64,000 bases of DNA from Cyanoderma ruficeps (Eukaryota; Chordata; Aves; Passeriformes; Timaliidae): contig VZDJ01000623.1 in NCBI GenBank assembly GCA_008694505.1, positions 14,224,988 through 14,288,987 of the forward strand. Direction: 5' to 3'. The position numbers were made by a program, and so were the translations under genes. This document shows positions 22,301-33,885 of the stretch, in pieces (position 1 is the first letter of the stretch; every line of letters begins with the position of its first letter). The notes beneath the pieces were generated by a model that ran no database searches, had not been told where the DNA came from, and saw only the letters and a list, made by a program, of their open reading frames with translations.

Positions 22301-24472
22301 GAGTTGTTTAATACAAGATGCTGTTTTCCTTTCCCGTCTGACTTAGCAACTCGCAATGTTGTACTGTGTAACTTGTGTCGCTCTTGAGGATTAAAATCAT
22401 TTCAGAAAACCTTAAGCCCATTAGTAACAAAAATCTGCAAGGTCAGCTAAAAAGCGTCTATTTGATCACCATGATGACTGCCTGCACTTGATTAATACAG
22501 TCAGCTTACACTATTGAGATGTAGAAGGAAGTAGTTTTTATACGTTCAACTTTATACAGAGGCTATAATTTTCTAAGTCTTTTCTGGCACCTGATACAAC
22601 ATAGAAATTGAAAAAGTTGAAGCCAACAAAATTTCATTTTGAAAAGTCTTTTTTTAAATTTGGAAGATGCATATTTAATGGCACACCTGCAGCTAGAATA
22701 TTCTATTTTATGCTACAAGAGTAACTAATTTATAGTGACATTTTAGATTTAGGATACAAGAGAGTACTTTTAGCTGGAGAGAAAACTTTTTAGCATTGTG
22801 TAGCATTGCCACAAATTGCACTTTCATGTTTAATTATGACTCAAAATATCGGTATATTTAAGTTGATGTGAAGTATTGGAAGTAAGTTATTAATGATGGT
22901 GTAAATGTCATATCCACTTTTAGTATTCGTAATTAAAACCTCTTTTGATTAAAATTTATGTATAACTAATAGTGTTAAATTAGGTGGATCTCCGTAAAAT
23001 TTTATTTATTTTTACTTTTAGAATTAAAGGTAGTAAGTAGTGATTATTGAAGAATTAGGGATATACACAAAGTTCAGAAGCTCCTAGAGTAATCTCAGTC
23101 TGGGATGAGGAAGTCAAAGTGTAAGAAAGGGGACTTGTGCCACTGTATTTCTGATTGCATCAATAAGTTACTCCACCCTTTGTACAAATGACCCAAATCA
23201 CTGGTTTCACACATGAAAACAATGCTTTACTTCTACTTCATATGTGCATATTTCCAGAGAAAAACCTAAAACTATGTTACCTCATGAAGAATACCTCTGT
23301 TTTTCTATAGATTCCACCCAACACGTGCAAATTAAGGAAACAATAGTCTTTTGTGGCTTCAGGGTATTCTAGGTACATGGCAATGTCTCATGGACACCGC
23401 AGACTGCTTTTTCATCTCAGTGCTAAAGAATAATAAATGGAACTTTCAAAGGTGTTAATCATCAAGTGTTACAAAATTCCTGTTAAGTACTTCTTAGACT
23501 CTAATCATAATTATTCAATGGTATTTCAAGAGTATTTCCTACAAGTAAAATGTTTTCTGATTTCTATTTAGAAAATTAATTCAATCCAGTTGACGTATAA
23601 TGATGAACTGTGTCTTTTTGCTGTAGTGGCCACTCATTATTCTTCCCTAAGAGATGGTTTATTTGGTTTTTTTATTAATCTCTTTATTTTCCTGCTACCC
23701 AGACCTCCACTGCTGGCAGAGACACAGGCTGCTAATTATGACAAAGTACATTCCATCTTAATACATGCAATCATTAAACACAGAAGGCTCAGTGTAAAAT
23801 ATTACCCCTGTAAAAATCATAATATAGTGATTATCATTGGCTGTGTTTCAAAACCAATTAAAAAAATGCCAATCTACTTGAAGTTAAGATGGCTATAGGA
23901 AAAATACCTGAGAAAGCCTTTCTTTCTGTGAACTCTTTCTACAAATTTGACAGAATGAAACAGAATAGAAATATGCCATAAAGCCGTGTGACTGAAGGAA
24001 AGGTGGTACATGAAGCTGAGTATCCATAGAGATAGGTGGCAAGAGCCACTGAAGGCCAGACAGGCACTGGAATAAGAACAAATGTAAATATACAGATTGG
24101 AAAACTACAGTCACAAAATCTCTATGGTCAAATATGAAAGCAAACTGACAGATCAAACTAATGCTTTCTATATTAAAATAATATAAAAAATACTTTCAGT
24201 TAATGTATCTTACTTCATAGTACAATGGTAATGCATACAGATAAATGTGGAGCAGACCTCATGTTTAGCTCCTAGTACCAGCTATATATATTGTACATAC
24301 AAATGCACTGCAAATTCTCTATATTTATTTATTTAAATACATTTTATTTGTAATAGGTCATAGTTAAATAAAAATGAACAACTAAACAAAATAGCTGGAC
24401 TTTTGAGGAGGAAGGATCAGAATCTGGGAGTTCAATAAAACATTTTTAGACTAAGTTCTTTAACAGTTCTGG
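19396..24472. other. AT-rich noncoding DNA
   Basis: No recognised genes or repeats. A short CR1-like word (CAGAAATCATAGAAT near 19834) is too small to call. A balanced stretch at about 22330-22510 with AAGGTCAGCT and CACTTGATTAAT words could be a conserved noncoding element. Purine-rich DNA occupies about 21610-21960. Confidence 0.5.
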
Positions 24473-24477
24473 GGTAG
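24473..24477 (+). repeat. Target-site duplication, left copy (GGTAG)
   Basis: GGTAG directly precedes the TGT start of the LTR and is repeated exactly directly after its ACA end. Confidence 0.75.
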
Positions 24478-25023
24478 TGTTATAAACGAATTAGCCAATT
24501 TAATAATTAAAGAGAATTTATTAAATAATCAAAATATAAGTTTTGATAAAGCCACAAGCGAAACGGTGCCGAGCCCGGGGTCAACACTGGGTGAACAGCT
24601 AATCGGACTCTATCACTCTGATTCCCCCATGGCTCACAAATTCTGCTTTTGCAGGGTCTTGTTTTTGTACTTCTTTTCTCTCTGCTGAGCTGGGGGCTTT
24701 TCCTTTATTGATCTTATCTTTCAGCATATTCATGTATTTTTCTTTTCTTGTTGCTGGTCTGATGAAAAGTTTCCCGGAATGGGTGAATAATTAATTTTCT
24801 TTATTGGAATTCTGTTCGGGAATAAACATCTTTGGCGATGCATATTATCGTGTTTGCATATCAAATGCATATCATTTGGAATAAACGTGTGGAGACAGCT
24901 TATCCTTGCTTGATGAATTCCTCCTTCTTGGTGCGAACTGCTTCTTCCCTGTCACTGGCTTTGGTTACACAAATGCTGTAATTTTAATTCTCTAGCACAA
25001 ATTATTTTATAACATATATTACA
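24478..25023 (-). mobile_element. Solo LTR with 5-bp target-site duplication
   Basis: The 546-bp interval starts TGTTATAA and ends TTACA, and is flanked on both sides by GGTAG. TG...CA ends plus a perfect 5-bp duplication are diagnostic of LTR integration. On the minus strand the 3' part is a GC-rich stretch with CpGs (about 24555-24585), followed by AATAAA within an AT-rich tail (plus-strand TTTATT at about 24519). This resembles a U3-R-U5 order and sets the likely strand. A 5-bp duplication suits ERVL or ERV1 classes better than the 6 bp usual for ERVK. The surviving CpGs and intact duplication suggest a younger copy than other elements here. No internal genes remain. A 64-codon stop-bounded frame lies inside (listed separately). 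Confidence 0.8.
24599..24790 (-). other. Stop-bounded frame inside the solo LTR
   Basis: A minus-strand frame from directly after a stop (24791-24793) to TAG at 24599-24601 contains 63 sense codons. Its first ATG is at 24731-24733, giving 44 codons. The predicted peptide is lysine- and glutamate-rich. I recognise no family. It may be chance, since this strand of the LTR is purine-rich. Confidence 0.25.
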
Positions 25024-25028
25024 GGTAG
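25024..25028 (+). repeat. Target-site duplication, right copy (GGTAG)
   Basis: Exact repeat of the five bases at 24473-24477, immediately after the ACA end of the LTR. Confidence 0.75.
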
Positions 25029-28000
25029 GGTACTTCTTGAGTGGAGAAGAGTAGCTTATTATGGGGAAGAGACACAAGGCAATTGTTGGCTGCCCTTTGG
25101 CACTTGGGGAATTCTTTGTCAAATCTAGGGATTAAAGATCTACTATGCTATTCTAGCCCTCAATGTTATGAAAAAGGCTGCTTACTGAAAATATATTGTA
25201 TTTATTTTTGTCTCTTTATTGTTCTTTCAACACTGTACTCTTATCTATCAATTCTCTTGAACAAAATTTTCTATTTCACTCACTAAGAAGTGAAAATAAA
25301 AGTTAAGTTCTAGTTGAACAGAAGAATATCATGCGAACAAAAAACCAGGCAATAAAAGTACTCATATTTCAATATTATTACTCTTTAAATTAAGAAAAAA
25401 TAAGAAAAACATCTGCATATCTAGCATTTTGACAGAGCATTAATGCTTTCTGCATACACAATTTAGTCACGTTTTAGTGCACATTCAGAATAGTTTTATA
25501 GAACAGAAAAGTTTATTTAAATCAAATAAAAATTTCTAAAAACTACAAGCAGATTCATTCAAAATACAGAAATAACAGCATTAAAAAAATTCATTATTTA
25601 GTGTGTCATGTACCTCATACAACATTGGCAATTACCTTGAGAAATAAATTTTCTTAATGTCTACAGCTATTCTGAATTATACTAATATGGCAATTTAACA
25701 GTATACTGAAAAGGTTGCATACATTAGTCCAGATAAAGGTTTATATTAAGGGGAAATAAAACTACAACACAGAATAAAATGGATTTCTGACAATTAAATT
25801 GCCAAGGCCAATATATACTATATATATTGTTGCCAAGGCCAACTATATGTTTTTGCTACAGGCAAAACACTGAAAGAAAGCATATGTCAGTTTGAATATA
25901 CCTGAGGCTTGAGGAAGGCAAAAAACTTCACCATCAAATTTAATAATGGACAATAAGAAAAATTACTTCATGCCAAAATTTTATCTTAATGGGAATAATT
26001 ATAAAATTATAATTTTGGCTTATTATGAAAATTTGGAGATACACTGTGCATGCTACCTTCTGGAGACAAGAAGCATGACTTGTTCTAATGGAAACCTAAT
26101 AATATAAAATAACCTTCCAGCGTACTTCTACATTAACAGTCTAAGTACATTTCAAAAATTCTGTTTGCATGTTTATTTCACAAGCCAGGCTCAGAATTAA
26201 ATTTCTAATGAAGAAAAATCCTCAGAATTTTAGATGGCAATCAGGTGAATTACCCACAGAAAAAAATTAGTCCCATTGCCCTTGTATGAAAATCGAATAA
26301 TGAGGGATAGGGAGAATATATTTGCAGACATATATATCAAGGTTTCTCAGCATGTCAGAAGAACCACAAGTGAAGAAGAGTATTTATGGAGTTATACCTT
26401 CACATTTTTCTTTTCAATGATTTGTTACAGCCTAACAATTATTTCATGGAGTGGTCTCCATATATATTGGCGAGGTAAAGATATTAGAGACAGGAAACAT
26501 TTGTTGAGTCATCGCTTCACTATTTTTTTGCCGTGGAAAATGGCTCTTTATACTACATTTATCTGTGAGGAGAGTCTTGGAACTAGGGCCATTGCCTAGA
26601 CTGCACTGCCTTTTATCAGACCAGTCGAACCCACCATTGGAGGGTGCTCAAGCTTTCAGTCAAAGTTCCATGAGCAATGTCTCTAAGTAAAGGATTATTC
26701 TGGGCATGCCAGTGCTTCATACTCAAGATGCTAATGAAGAAATGCTCCTGCAGTCATGTCTTTCTCAGAAGACTATTTGGGATATTCTTTGGAATCAAGA
26801 TCAAGAACAAGATCAGCACATTTCTTTTTGTTATACATTGTTTTGATATACTGCACTATCATTTACTATACACTACTTGTTTTAGCTTTTATACTGTGCA
26901 GTAAATAATTCTGATTAAGATATTTTATGTAATCATTTTAATAAATGATTTTATAAAAATACATCTGATTTTCCATCTTTAATCTTGTCAGACAATGTTA
27001 CTTAAATCATTGACAAAATCTAGGGCCACACTTGGGCTCGTCTCTCAGAAGGAGTTTAGGAAGCAAAGTGGTCCTCCCTGCACCTTGTGGCTCAACATCA
27101 GGGCTTCTCTAACAAACTTTGTTTGAAGTTCCCACTCCATCTGAAACAGACACCTTGGTACATTTAGTAATACTAAAAAATGGACATTTTTTCAGATTCA
27201 GTGTGGATATTTGTTTCTCATTCATTACATTCATGCTAGTCTTTTTATTTTTCCAACTATAAATTGCAATTTTTACTTTTCTAGGAACACACTGGTCTTA
27301 AGAGGTGACTTCTACAATTGAATAATCTTATAGTGATGGTTTTGACTTTTACCTCTCTTTTTTGAGGTAAATAACATGAAAGTATAAAGAAAGGAAATTG
27401 CAAAACACAAAAGAATAATTGAAGCCTTTCCTCAAGTTACAGTAAGTTGTTAGATTGTGAAGAATATAACAGTTTGTTGACCACCAAGGAAGAATAACTG
27501 CACTTTTTTTCAAGTTTAGTAAAGAAAATAGAATGATGTGCATTCATTCTATGTCTTATAATTTATGAATCTCTAGTCTGTGCAGAAATTACCATAGAGT
27601 ATCACATATATTATTATTTCAATTTTCCATGGGTGAGCATATCTGGATGTCATAGAAGAAGCTGATTCATTCTAGCTGCCTTCCTAGAAGGGTTCTGAAC
27701 TCCTAGTGATATTCTGAGATATCTGCTAGTCCTATAAACATTGTCTTTGGTTTAATCAAAGAAATCTAGCTCCTACTCCAGTAAACTAATAGAAGTTCAT
27801 ATCCTCACTTAAAAAAAAAATACTTTGAAGAAAAGGCCTGAATACTCTAACACTTAAAATTTATTTCTTGAAAATAAAGGCCAATTTTTTTTTACATCTC
27901 TAAGGATTCACTTTGGACTAAAATATTTACAAAGATTTCTCATGTTTTCATAGCCAAAGAATTTTCATTTATGATAACTTTCTGAAATCGTCTCCAGTCA

Positions 28001-29247
28001 GTATTTTCCTATAAAATTTTAACTGGTCTTAAATCTGCCCAATCTACAATGCAATTTTTAAAGTTACTTAATAATAACTGACTTATATCCCAAAATATTT
28101 TTTTCAAAGAACCTATGAACCTCTGGCTATAGCAGAAACAAACAAACAAACCAGACAAAAAAACTCCTGGAGTTAAAAAATACCCTCCTAGTAAAGGAAT
28201 GTTTGGATAACTTGACAAAAATGAAAGCCAGGCTAAAGGTTGAATGCTAATGCATGTCACTTGTATTGAATGCTGGATGGAGACAAAGATTTATGGTAGC
28301 TGGTAAGCTTTTAACTGGATCTTGATGAGGAAATAAAAACACTGGGCATATGTGGTCCAGTCAACACGCCAAGCAACATGAGTGACCACAGTCCTGGCTA
28401 TGCCCTCCCTTGCAAGTGCCACTCTGTAGATACCCAGCAGTTCAGTGAAGCCAAGGTGTACAGACAAAGTTCAGCAATAAAGGAGGGGATGGATTGGGGG
28501 AAAAGGGAGAAGAGTAAAACAGAGAGATGTAAAATACCAACTAGCCAGGAGAATGAGACATTTCACCATAAATTAGGACTATTCAAGAAATAGTGATTAC
28601 TGTTACAGTAATTCTAGTCGTATGAGGATGATGGTGATTACATTGAAGAACACTATTCAAAAATCTCTAAAGTCACAAAATAGTGACCCAGAACAAAGAA
28701 GGGAAAGACCAAAAACAGATACAAATGGAAATTTGTCTGCTGTTGTTAACAAAATGTGGAAAACTAGATTCCCCTGAAACGCAAGTATGAGCAGGACTTT
28801 AGATATGATAGCTTTAAATTTGAAGTTGTTCAAAACAAGACTCTCTCTTCTTCTGCTAAATTTTGTTTCCTATGGGAAATGATAGAGAAAAATTCAGCCA
28901 TCAGTTGGGACACGTGGCTTTTATTTCATAGTTAAATTGTACAGACTATGCAAACGATCATTAATTGCTCTCTGGAGAGCAGTGTGTCCTCTTTTCAGTC
29001 TATTGATTTATCCTGTTTATTCTTCTGAGAGTACAGAGGCATTGGAGGACCTGCATAGCATGCAGTTTGAACAAAGGTTTTCAAATAGAAGATGCGTGTG
29101 AATGTAGTGTGTCACAAATTTAAGTTCCTCTGGGTTTTATACATCAACATATAATACAGCTTGAGTAAAGGTTATGCAATGTTTTTACCCACACAACACA
29201 ATTTCTTTCAATTAAGTTTTTTTATTTACATTGGCAAAATGTTTATT
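25029..29247. other. AT-rich noncoding DNA
   Basis: No recognised gene. Small structures include a 13-base direct repeat (TTGCCAAGGCCAA at 25799-25811 and 25830-25842) around an alternating AT stretch. There is also a 9-bp inverted repeat (GCCAAAATT at 25972-25980, AATTTTGGC at 26011-26019). Confidence 0.5.
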
Positions 29248-29333
29248 GTGACCCAGGCTGCAGTCCTCACACAGCAGAGGTCACCAGATGTGACCCAGAC
29301 TGCAAGTCTGCACACGTCTGGGGGTCACCAAAT
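29248..29333 (-). repeat. Tandem duplicate unit next to ERV LTR
   Basis: Two adjacent related units (29248-29289 and 29290-29333, 42 and 44 bp), each beginning GTGACCCAG and ending GGTCACCA-AT. Read on the minus strand, the right-hand unit begins with ATTTGGTGACC. That resembles the LTR/primer-binding-site junction of retroviruses, so the pair may be a duplicated leader segment. Confidence 0.6.
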
Positions 29334-29660
29334 GTGGTTGCGAAGCTGGGAGTGTCCCACTTCAGGGACAGAAAGATGAGCAGGCACACAGTATCGTGAG
29401 GGAACAACTCCTCTCCTTTATTCAAAAATCTGACTCCATCATATACATTTGTACAGAGGTCAAGAGATCAGCTACTTCAGGTTGCCACCTCTCAACCTGG
29501 ATGGTTCATCACCATCAATCATTTCTTCTCTCAGAGGAGAAATATGTAAACATTCTGAAAATAGACATTGTTTACATGAAGCTGCGTGAGAATCTGCAGC
29601 ACAAAGACAGAAGGCAAAAAACTCAGGGCAACAGTTTATAAGCCATTATTTCTCAATTGG
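29334..29660 (-). mobile_element. ERV LTR remnant (minus strand)
   Basis: The plus strand begins TGTGGTTGCG directly after the leader-like unit. On the minus strand a CCAAT box (near 29655-29659) and TTATAAA (near 29635-29641) precede AATAAA (plus-strand TTTATT near 29419-29424) by about 215 bases. This is a compatible U3-R arrangement. The sequence around 29334-29430 resembles passerine ERVK-type LTR ends that I know. The U3 limit is unclear; a CA at about 29857 is one possible end. No internal genes are recognisable to the left beyond the leader. Confidence 0.5.
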
Positions 29661-32390
29661 TGTAGTCAGTTAAACATAGGACATATATTCTGAACCTTGA
29701 ATCTATTACTAAAATTTTCAAAACTAGATTACAATTCAGTTGTTCTCCAAACCATTTCAATGATTGAAATCCACAGGCAAGAAACAATAATTTACAAAAA
29801 AGTGCTGTAACCTCTATTTGGTAACCCCAGAGTACAAAATCAGTTTAGCGTTTCACAGTCTCCTCCAACACTAAGACTACCATGGTGATCCCAGGCTCAT
29901 TTAGGACATAAATGTGGCAGGAAACTTTAAATCTTTAAATCTACATAAAGTTCCTAGCCTTTCTTTCTGTTTCCAAATATACACATAAGATTGCCTCCTT
30001 ATTCAGAGTGTTACTATCTATTATTTCTATGTCTGTCCATTTTTAAAATACCTCCATTAGCATTTCTTCTACATCAAAAATCTCTTGTGCAATACTCTAC
30101 TTTCCAAAGCACAGACAGTACTTCCACGGTCAACTGTAAAAAAATTGAAAATAGATTATCTTTCCCCTGTAGACACAAAAATATCAGTCAAATTAATGTT
30201 TTATACTTTAACAGCTTTTTGTCTTTCTCTCAGATTAGAAGAATTTAACTTACAAAACAGTCAGCGTTTAAAATGTATGCACCTTCACAGCTTCTAGTGT
30301 AAATCAATTATGAAAATACCAGTACCCTAAAGGAAAAAGACAGTGACCAAGTACATGATCATGTAATTAAATTAAGCCACTCAGCCTCAATATCATTCTA
30401 AAAATACATCTTATATTAAGATATGGTCTGGGATTGAAAAAAATTGGAAATTACAACAAAAATTCTTCTCTCTTAAAGAACATAGGAAACATGTCAGTGT
30501 ACAAGAAAATTTAAATCTGAAACAGTATTAACCTTATTAAACTTGCAAATGTAATATTTGTCAGTGAATGTTAATGTAACAACTCCTCAACTGGTGTAAA
30601 TTAGTCCAATCTCATTAAAGACAACAGAAATACACTAATTTACATGAGCCTAGAATCTCTCCTTAAGGCTTTTTTTCTCTTGTACTAATCTATTAATGGA
30701 GTTGTAAATTACACTCTATAGATAATAATAAAAAAAAATTTCACCAACAATTTCAGTCATCTACAACTCTGAAAGATCATTTCTGAAATCTTCTTTGAAT
30801 AGACAGAGACATAACTCCTATAAGCACTTTCCTATGTGGGCCATTCCTTAGAAAATTCCAGTTAAAAAAAGCCAACATTCTGACTTTCCTTATCCTTCAA
30901 ATGCTCTCACAAACGAGAAAAAAAATGTCCATCAGGAAGACATCCTTCAAGCATATATTTCGTTTGCTCGTTTTCATTTTTACTGTGATGACACACTTCA
31001 GTGTCTGTAAGATCCAAATTATGACCAAAGAATTAAGTGAACACATCAAGGCAATTGTTATGACATTTTCATTCCTGTCCCCTTACCTTCTAAAATGAGA
31101 AGAGGGGAGATGGTAGTGGAGTTGTTTTGGCTTGTGTGTGTGTATTTTTCTATTCACCCCATTGAGCCTGATAGCATAACTAAGAGACTGATCAGTGCAG
31201 GTTACCTGTACATAACAAAAGAGGAAAATGAGAGCAGCTGACAGAGTACTTTTGCAGGAGCTGTGCTGGGAAGAAGTGCAGAAGGTGTTGAAAACCCATT
31301 CACCTTGAAAGTCTACTGAAATCTCTTCTCTTCCTCAGCTGTGTCATGAAAATTTATGTGTTGTCTTTTCATCAACTTTCCTGTAAAGCAAGAAAGCTAG
31401 AAAGTAAGAAAGAAAGTCTTATATTTACAGAAAGTAGTGTTTTCTATTAACATGTAAACTCAATATAGGACCAAGTTGTGAAGTTTGAAAAAACATACTG
31501 CATTATAAATGCTGCTAAAAAGAAATAAATAAGAAATATATAGAAAGTATGGGTAATATAATTTTGAATTCCAAACATTTTTTCAAAAAGCGGGTGTAGA
31601 AAAGCATTTATCTAAGGAATCAGTTTTGTCTCTGAGAGCTTAAAAAAATGAGTCCTTTAACAAATAAACATACATGAAGTGAGTTAATTCCCTAAATGTC
31701 AGAGAAATCTGAAATCTGGCCTTCCTCTGGTTTGGAAATTGATAACTGAAACAAAAAAGAAGCCTTCAGAAAGGTAGGTCACACAGAAAATTGCAGTATA
31801 GAGTATCCATGGCTCCTGTTTCATTTTCTTTTTGGAAGTCCTTCAGACAAATCAGGAAACATTATAACACAAAAAACCCCCACAAATAAAGATTTTCACA
31901 GTCTTCTGTTTGTTATTTGGCAGGTTCCATACATGAGCTCTCTCCATCTTAAAGCTAGCTATAAAGCAAATAAATTTAAGAGTAAAAGGTTGGGCAGTTC
32001 TTTTCAATGGAGTCAGAATAGAGAGGAACTTTGCTTCTTGTTTTTTCTGATCAAAGAAGAAATCCTGAGGGTTTTTAGTTCAGTTTTGGGGAGTTTTATT
32101 TGCTTTTTCTTGTTGTTTGTTTTTAAAACAAGTCTAAATAATAATGTTGAATTAAACATAATATTTAACGTTTGGATACAAGATAAAAATCCGCCACCAA
32201 CATCACCCAAATACACACCTCCCCATTGCATGTTTTCCACTATTCTTCCTGCATGATATAGCAAAACTTTGCAGAAAATAAAGGACAAAAACAAAAAAGT
32301 ACAATTCTTCTGGGGCCTATAAACCTCACGCCCCCAATATCTATTGCCTGCAGGAGTAGAAATGAACAGAATTTCCATTTACACCGATGC
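29661..32390. other. AT-rich noncoding DNA
   Basis: Apart from a possible extension of the preceding LTR to about 29857, no recognised gene, RNA or repeat. A GAAA-type purine stretch lies at about 31385-31420. Overlapping frames at 31933-32378 on both strands have no exon support. Confidence 0.5.
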
Positions 32391-32970
32391 TGTGGTTTGT
32401 TTAAGTTCCATTGTGAATGAACTGATCTGTATCCCTCTGTTTCCCTGAATTAATGGTTTTGTCCTGAAAGTTGTTTCTACCCCCTGAGCTGTCAGTTGCA
32501 CCTAACGCAACGCCTTTTGCCTGAAAGTTCTAAATCAATCCTTCCCTTGGGCCAACCCCTGTCAAAATCACTCCTAGGAATTCCCCTAAACCATGATGCC
32601 CCATTGCCCCATGTGACCTGTTCTCCTCCCACTGTTTTCCCATTGGTTCCTGAAGTATGAAACTTCTCCTTGTTCTCCTCCCACATCCTCTCCCTATTGG
32701 ATAGAATTTGATACCTGCCCCTGGGACCTCCCCCGTTTATAAACTGTTGCAGACTGTATTCTGGATCCTTTCTGTCACTGACTGTTCAGAAGAATAAATC
32801 CTTCTGGATTACAAGCAGAAGACCTCCCTCTCATTCCTTGTCCCCAGCTAGCACTGATCTAGAAGCAAGAAGCTGTAAACTGTGTCTCTCATCACCCGCT
32901 TGGGAGACATGTCCCATTCACAGCGCTGTGCCGTGGTGGCTGAGCTAGCTAAGAAACTCTGGAAATAGCA
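32391..32970 (+). mobile_element. ERV LTR, probably solo
   Basis: The stretch begins TGTGGTTTG and is clearly GC-richer than its flanks. It has a full promoter layout on the plus strand. An inverted CCAAT (ATTGG near 32695-32699) is followed by TTTATAAA (near 32736-32743) and AATAAA (near 32794-32799), about 55 bases after the TATA. Several pyrimidine-rich 'tcctccca' units occur upstream. The overall text matches a passerine LTR type that I recognise, but I cannot name the family. The 3' limit is uncertain, between about 32935 and 32970, and no target-site duplication is obvious. No internal genes adjoin it. Confidence 0.7.
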
Positions 32971-33531
32971 TCAGCTGGATCCTTTAAGAGTATTTAATTT
33001 GCCTTTTTCTCAATTTTAGTTACCTCTATCACAGAAAAGGAAATTATCATTGCCTCCTCAGCCAGAAAAACTACTGAAAAATCTTATAATTAGTTGGCAA
33101 ACCATCTGGAAAGAATATATGATAAGTATGAGGATGATGATTACTTCCAATTCTGTAATTTATAAAACTTAAGAATATAGGTATTATTTTAAATTCAAGT
33201 TTATAACTTGATAAACCAAAGGAAGTTACCACTGTGGTACATCTCTACTGCTGATTTTAATGACGCATCTCAGTGAAAATTATATGTTCAGAAATTTGAT
33301 TTTTTGGATATGGTCAGCATCCCTGGAGGAAGAAGTGACAATGATGATAATTTGTCCTGTATATGCTGGAAGCAGAAAATTTGGCAGCAGTGCATGTTTT
33401 AAAGTTATGAGCTAAAATATTCTGTTCGGAGTATTTGACAATAAAGTGGAATATAACATTTTATACTATATGTTTAATAAGCCACATCTGGATAACTGTT
33501 AATAGTAAGTAGAAAAAAATTCAAATATCAC
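32971..33531. other. AT-rich DNA between two LTRs
   Basis: About 560 bases of AT-rich sequence with no retroviral gene motif, so the two flanking LTRs are unlikely to bound one provirus. They also differ in sequence type. Confidence 0.5.
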
Positions 33532-33885
33532 TGTTGTGGTTTAAACTCAGCTGGAAATTAAATCCCATTCAGCCACTACACCCTCTGGCAAGCATGAAAA
33601 AAGCGCAGAGTTTCTGAGTTAAGAAAAATTTGCTTGATAACTGCAATGAGACAAGAAGCAAACAGTAACAGAAACAATATAAGTGATAAAAGTATACAAA
33701 AGAGAGGGTGATTCATACACAAAGAGGTGACCACCCCAACCAAGCTCCATGTGAGCACCAAGACAAAAACAAAATGTGTTTGCTTTTCTCCCAGCAAAGC
33801 CACATCCTCAAGCAATGATATGTATGGTATTGAGTAGTAATCTAGACATGCCCAGACAGTCCTTGTGACCCATGGCCACTGCAAG
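33532..33885 (+). mobile_element. ERVL-like LTR remnant
   Basis: Starts TGTTGTGGTTTAAAC followed by 'cagctgg...ccattcagccactac', the opening of a common passerine ERVL-type LTR. The later part ('tgtatggtattgagt' near 33820) fits the diverged promoter block of that type. The minus strand shows a 102-codon frame (33576-33884), which I regard as incidental. The right limit is approximate and no target-site duplication was found. Confidence 0.55.
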
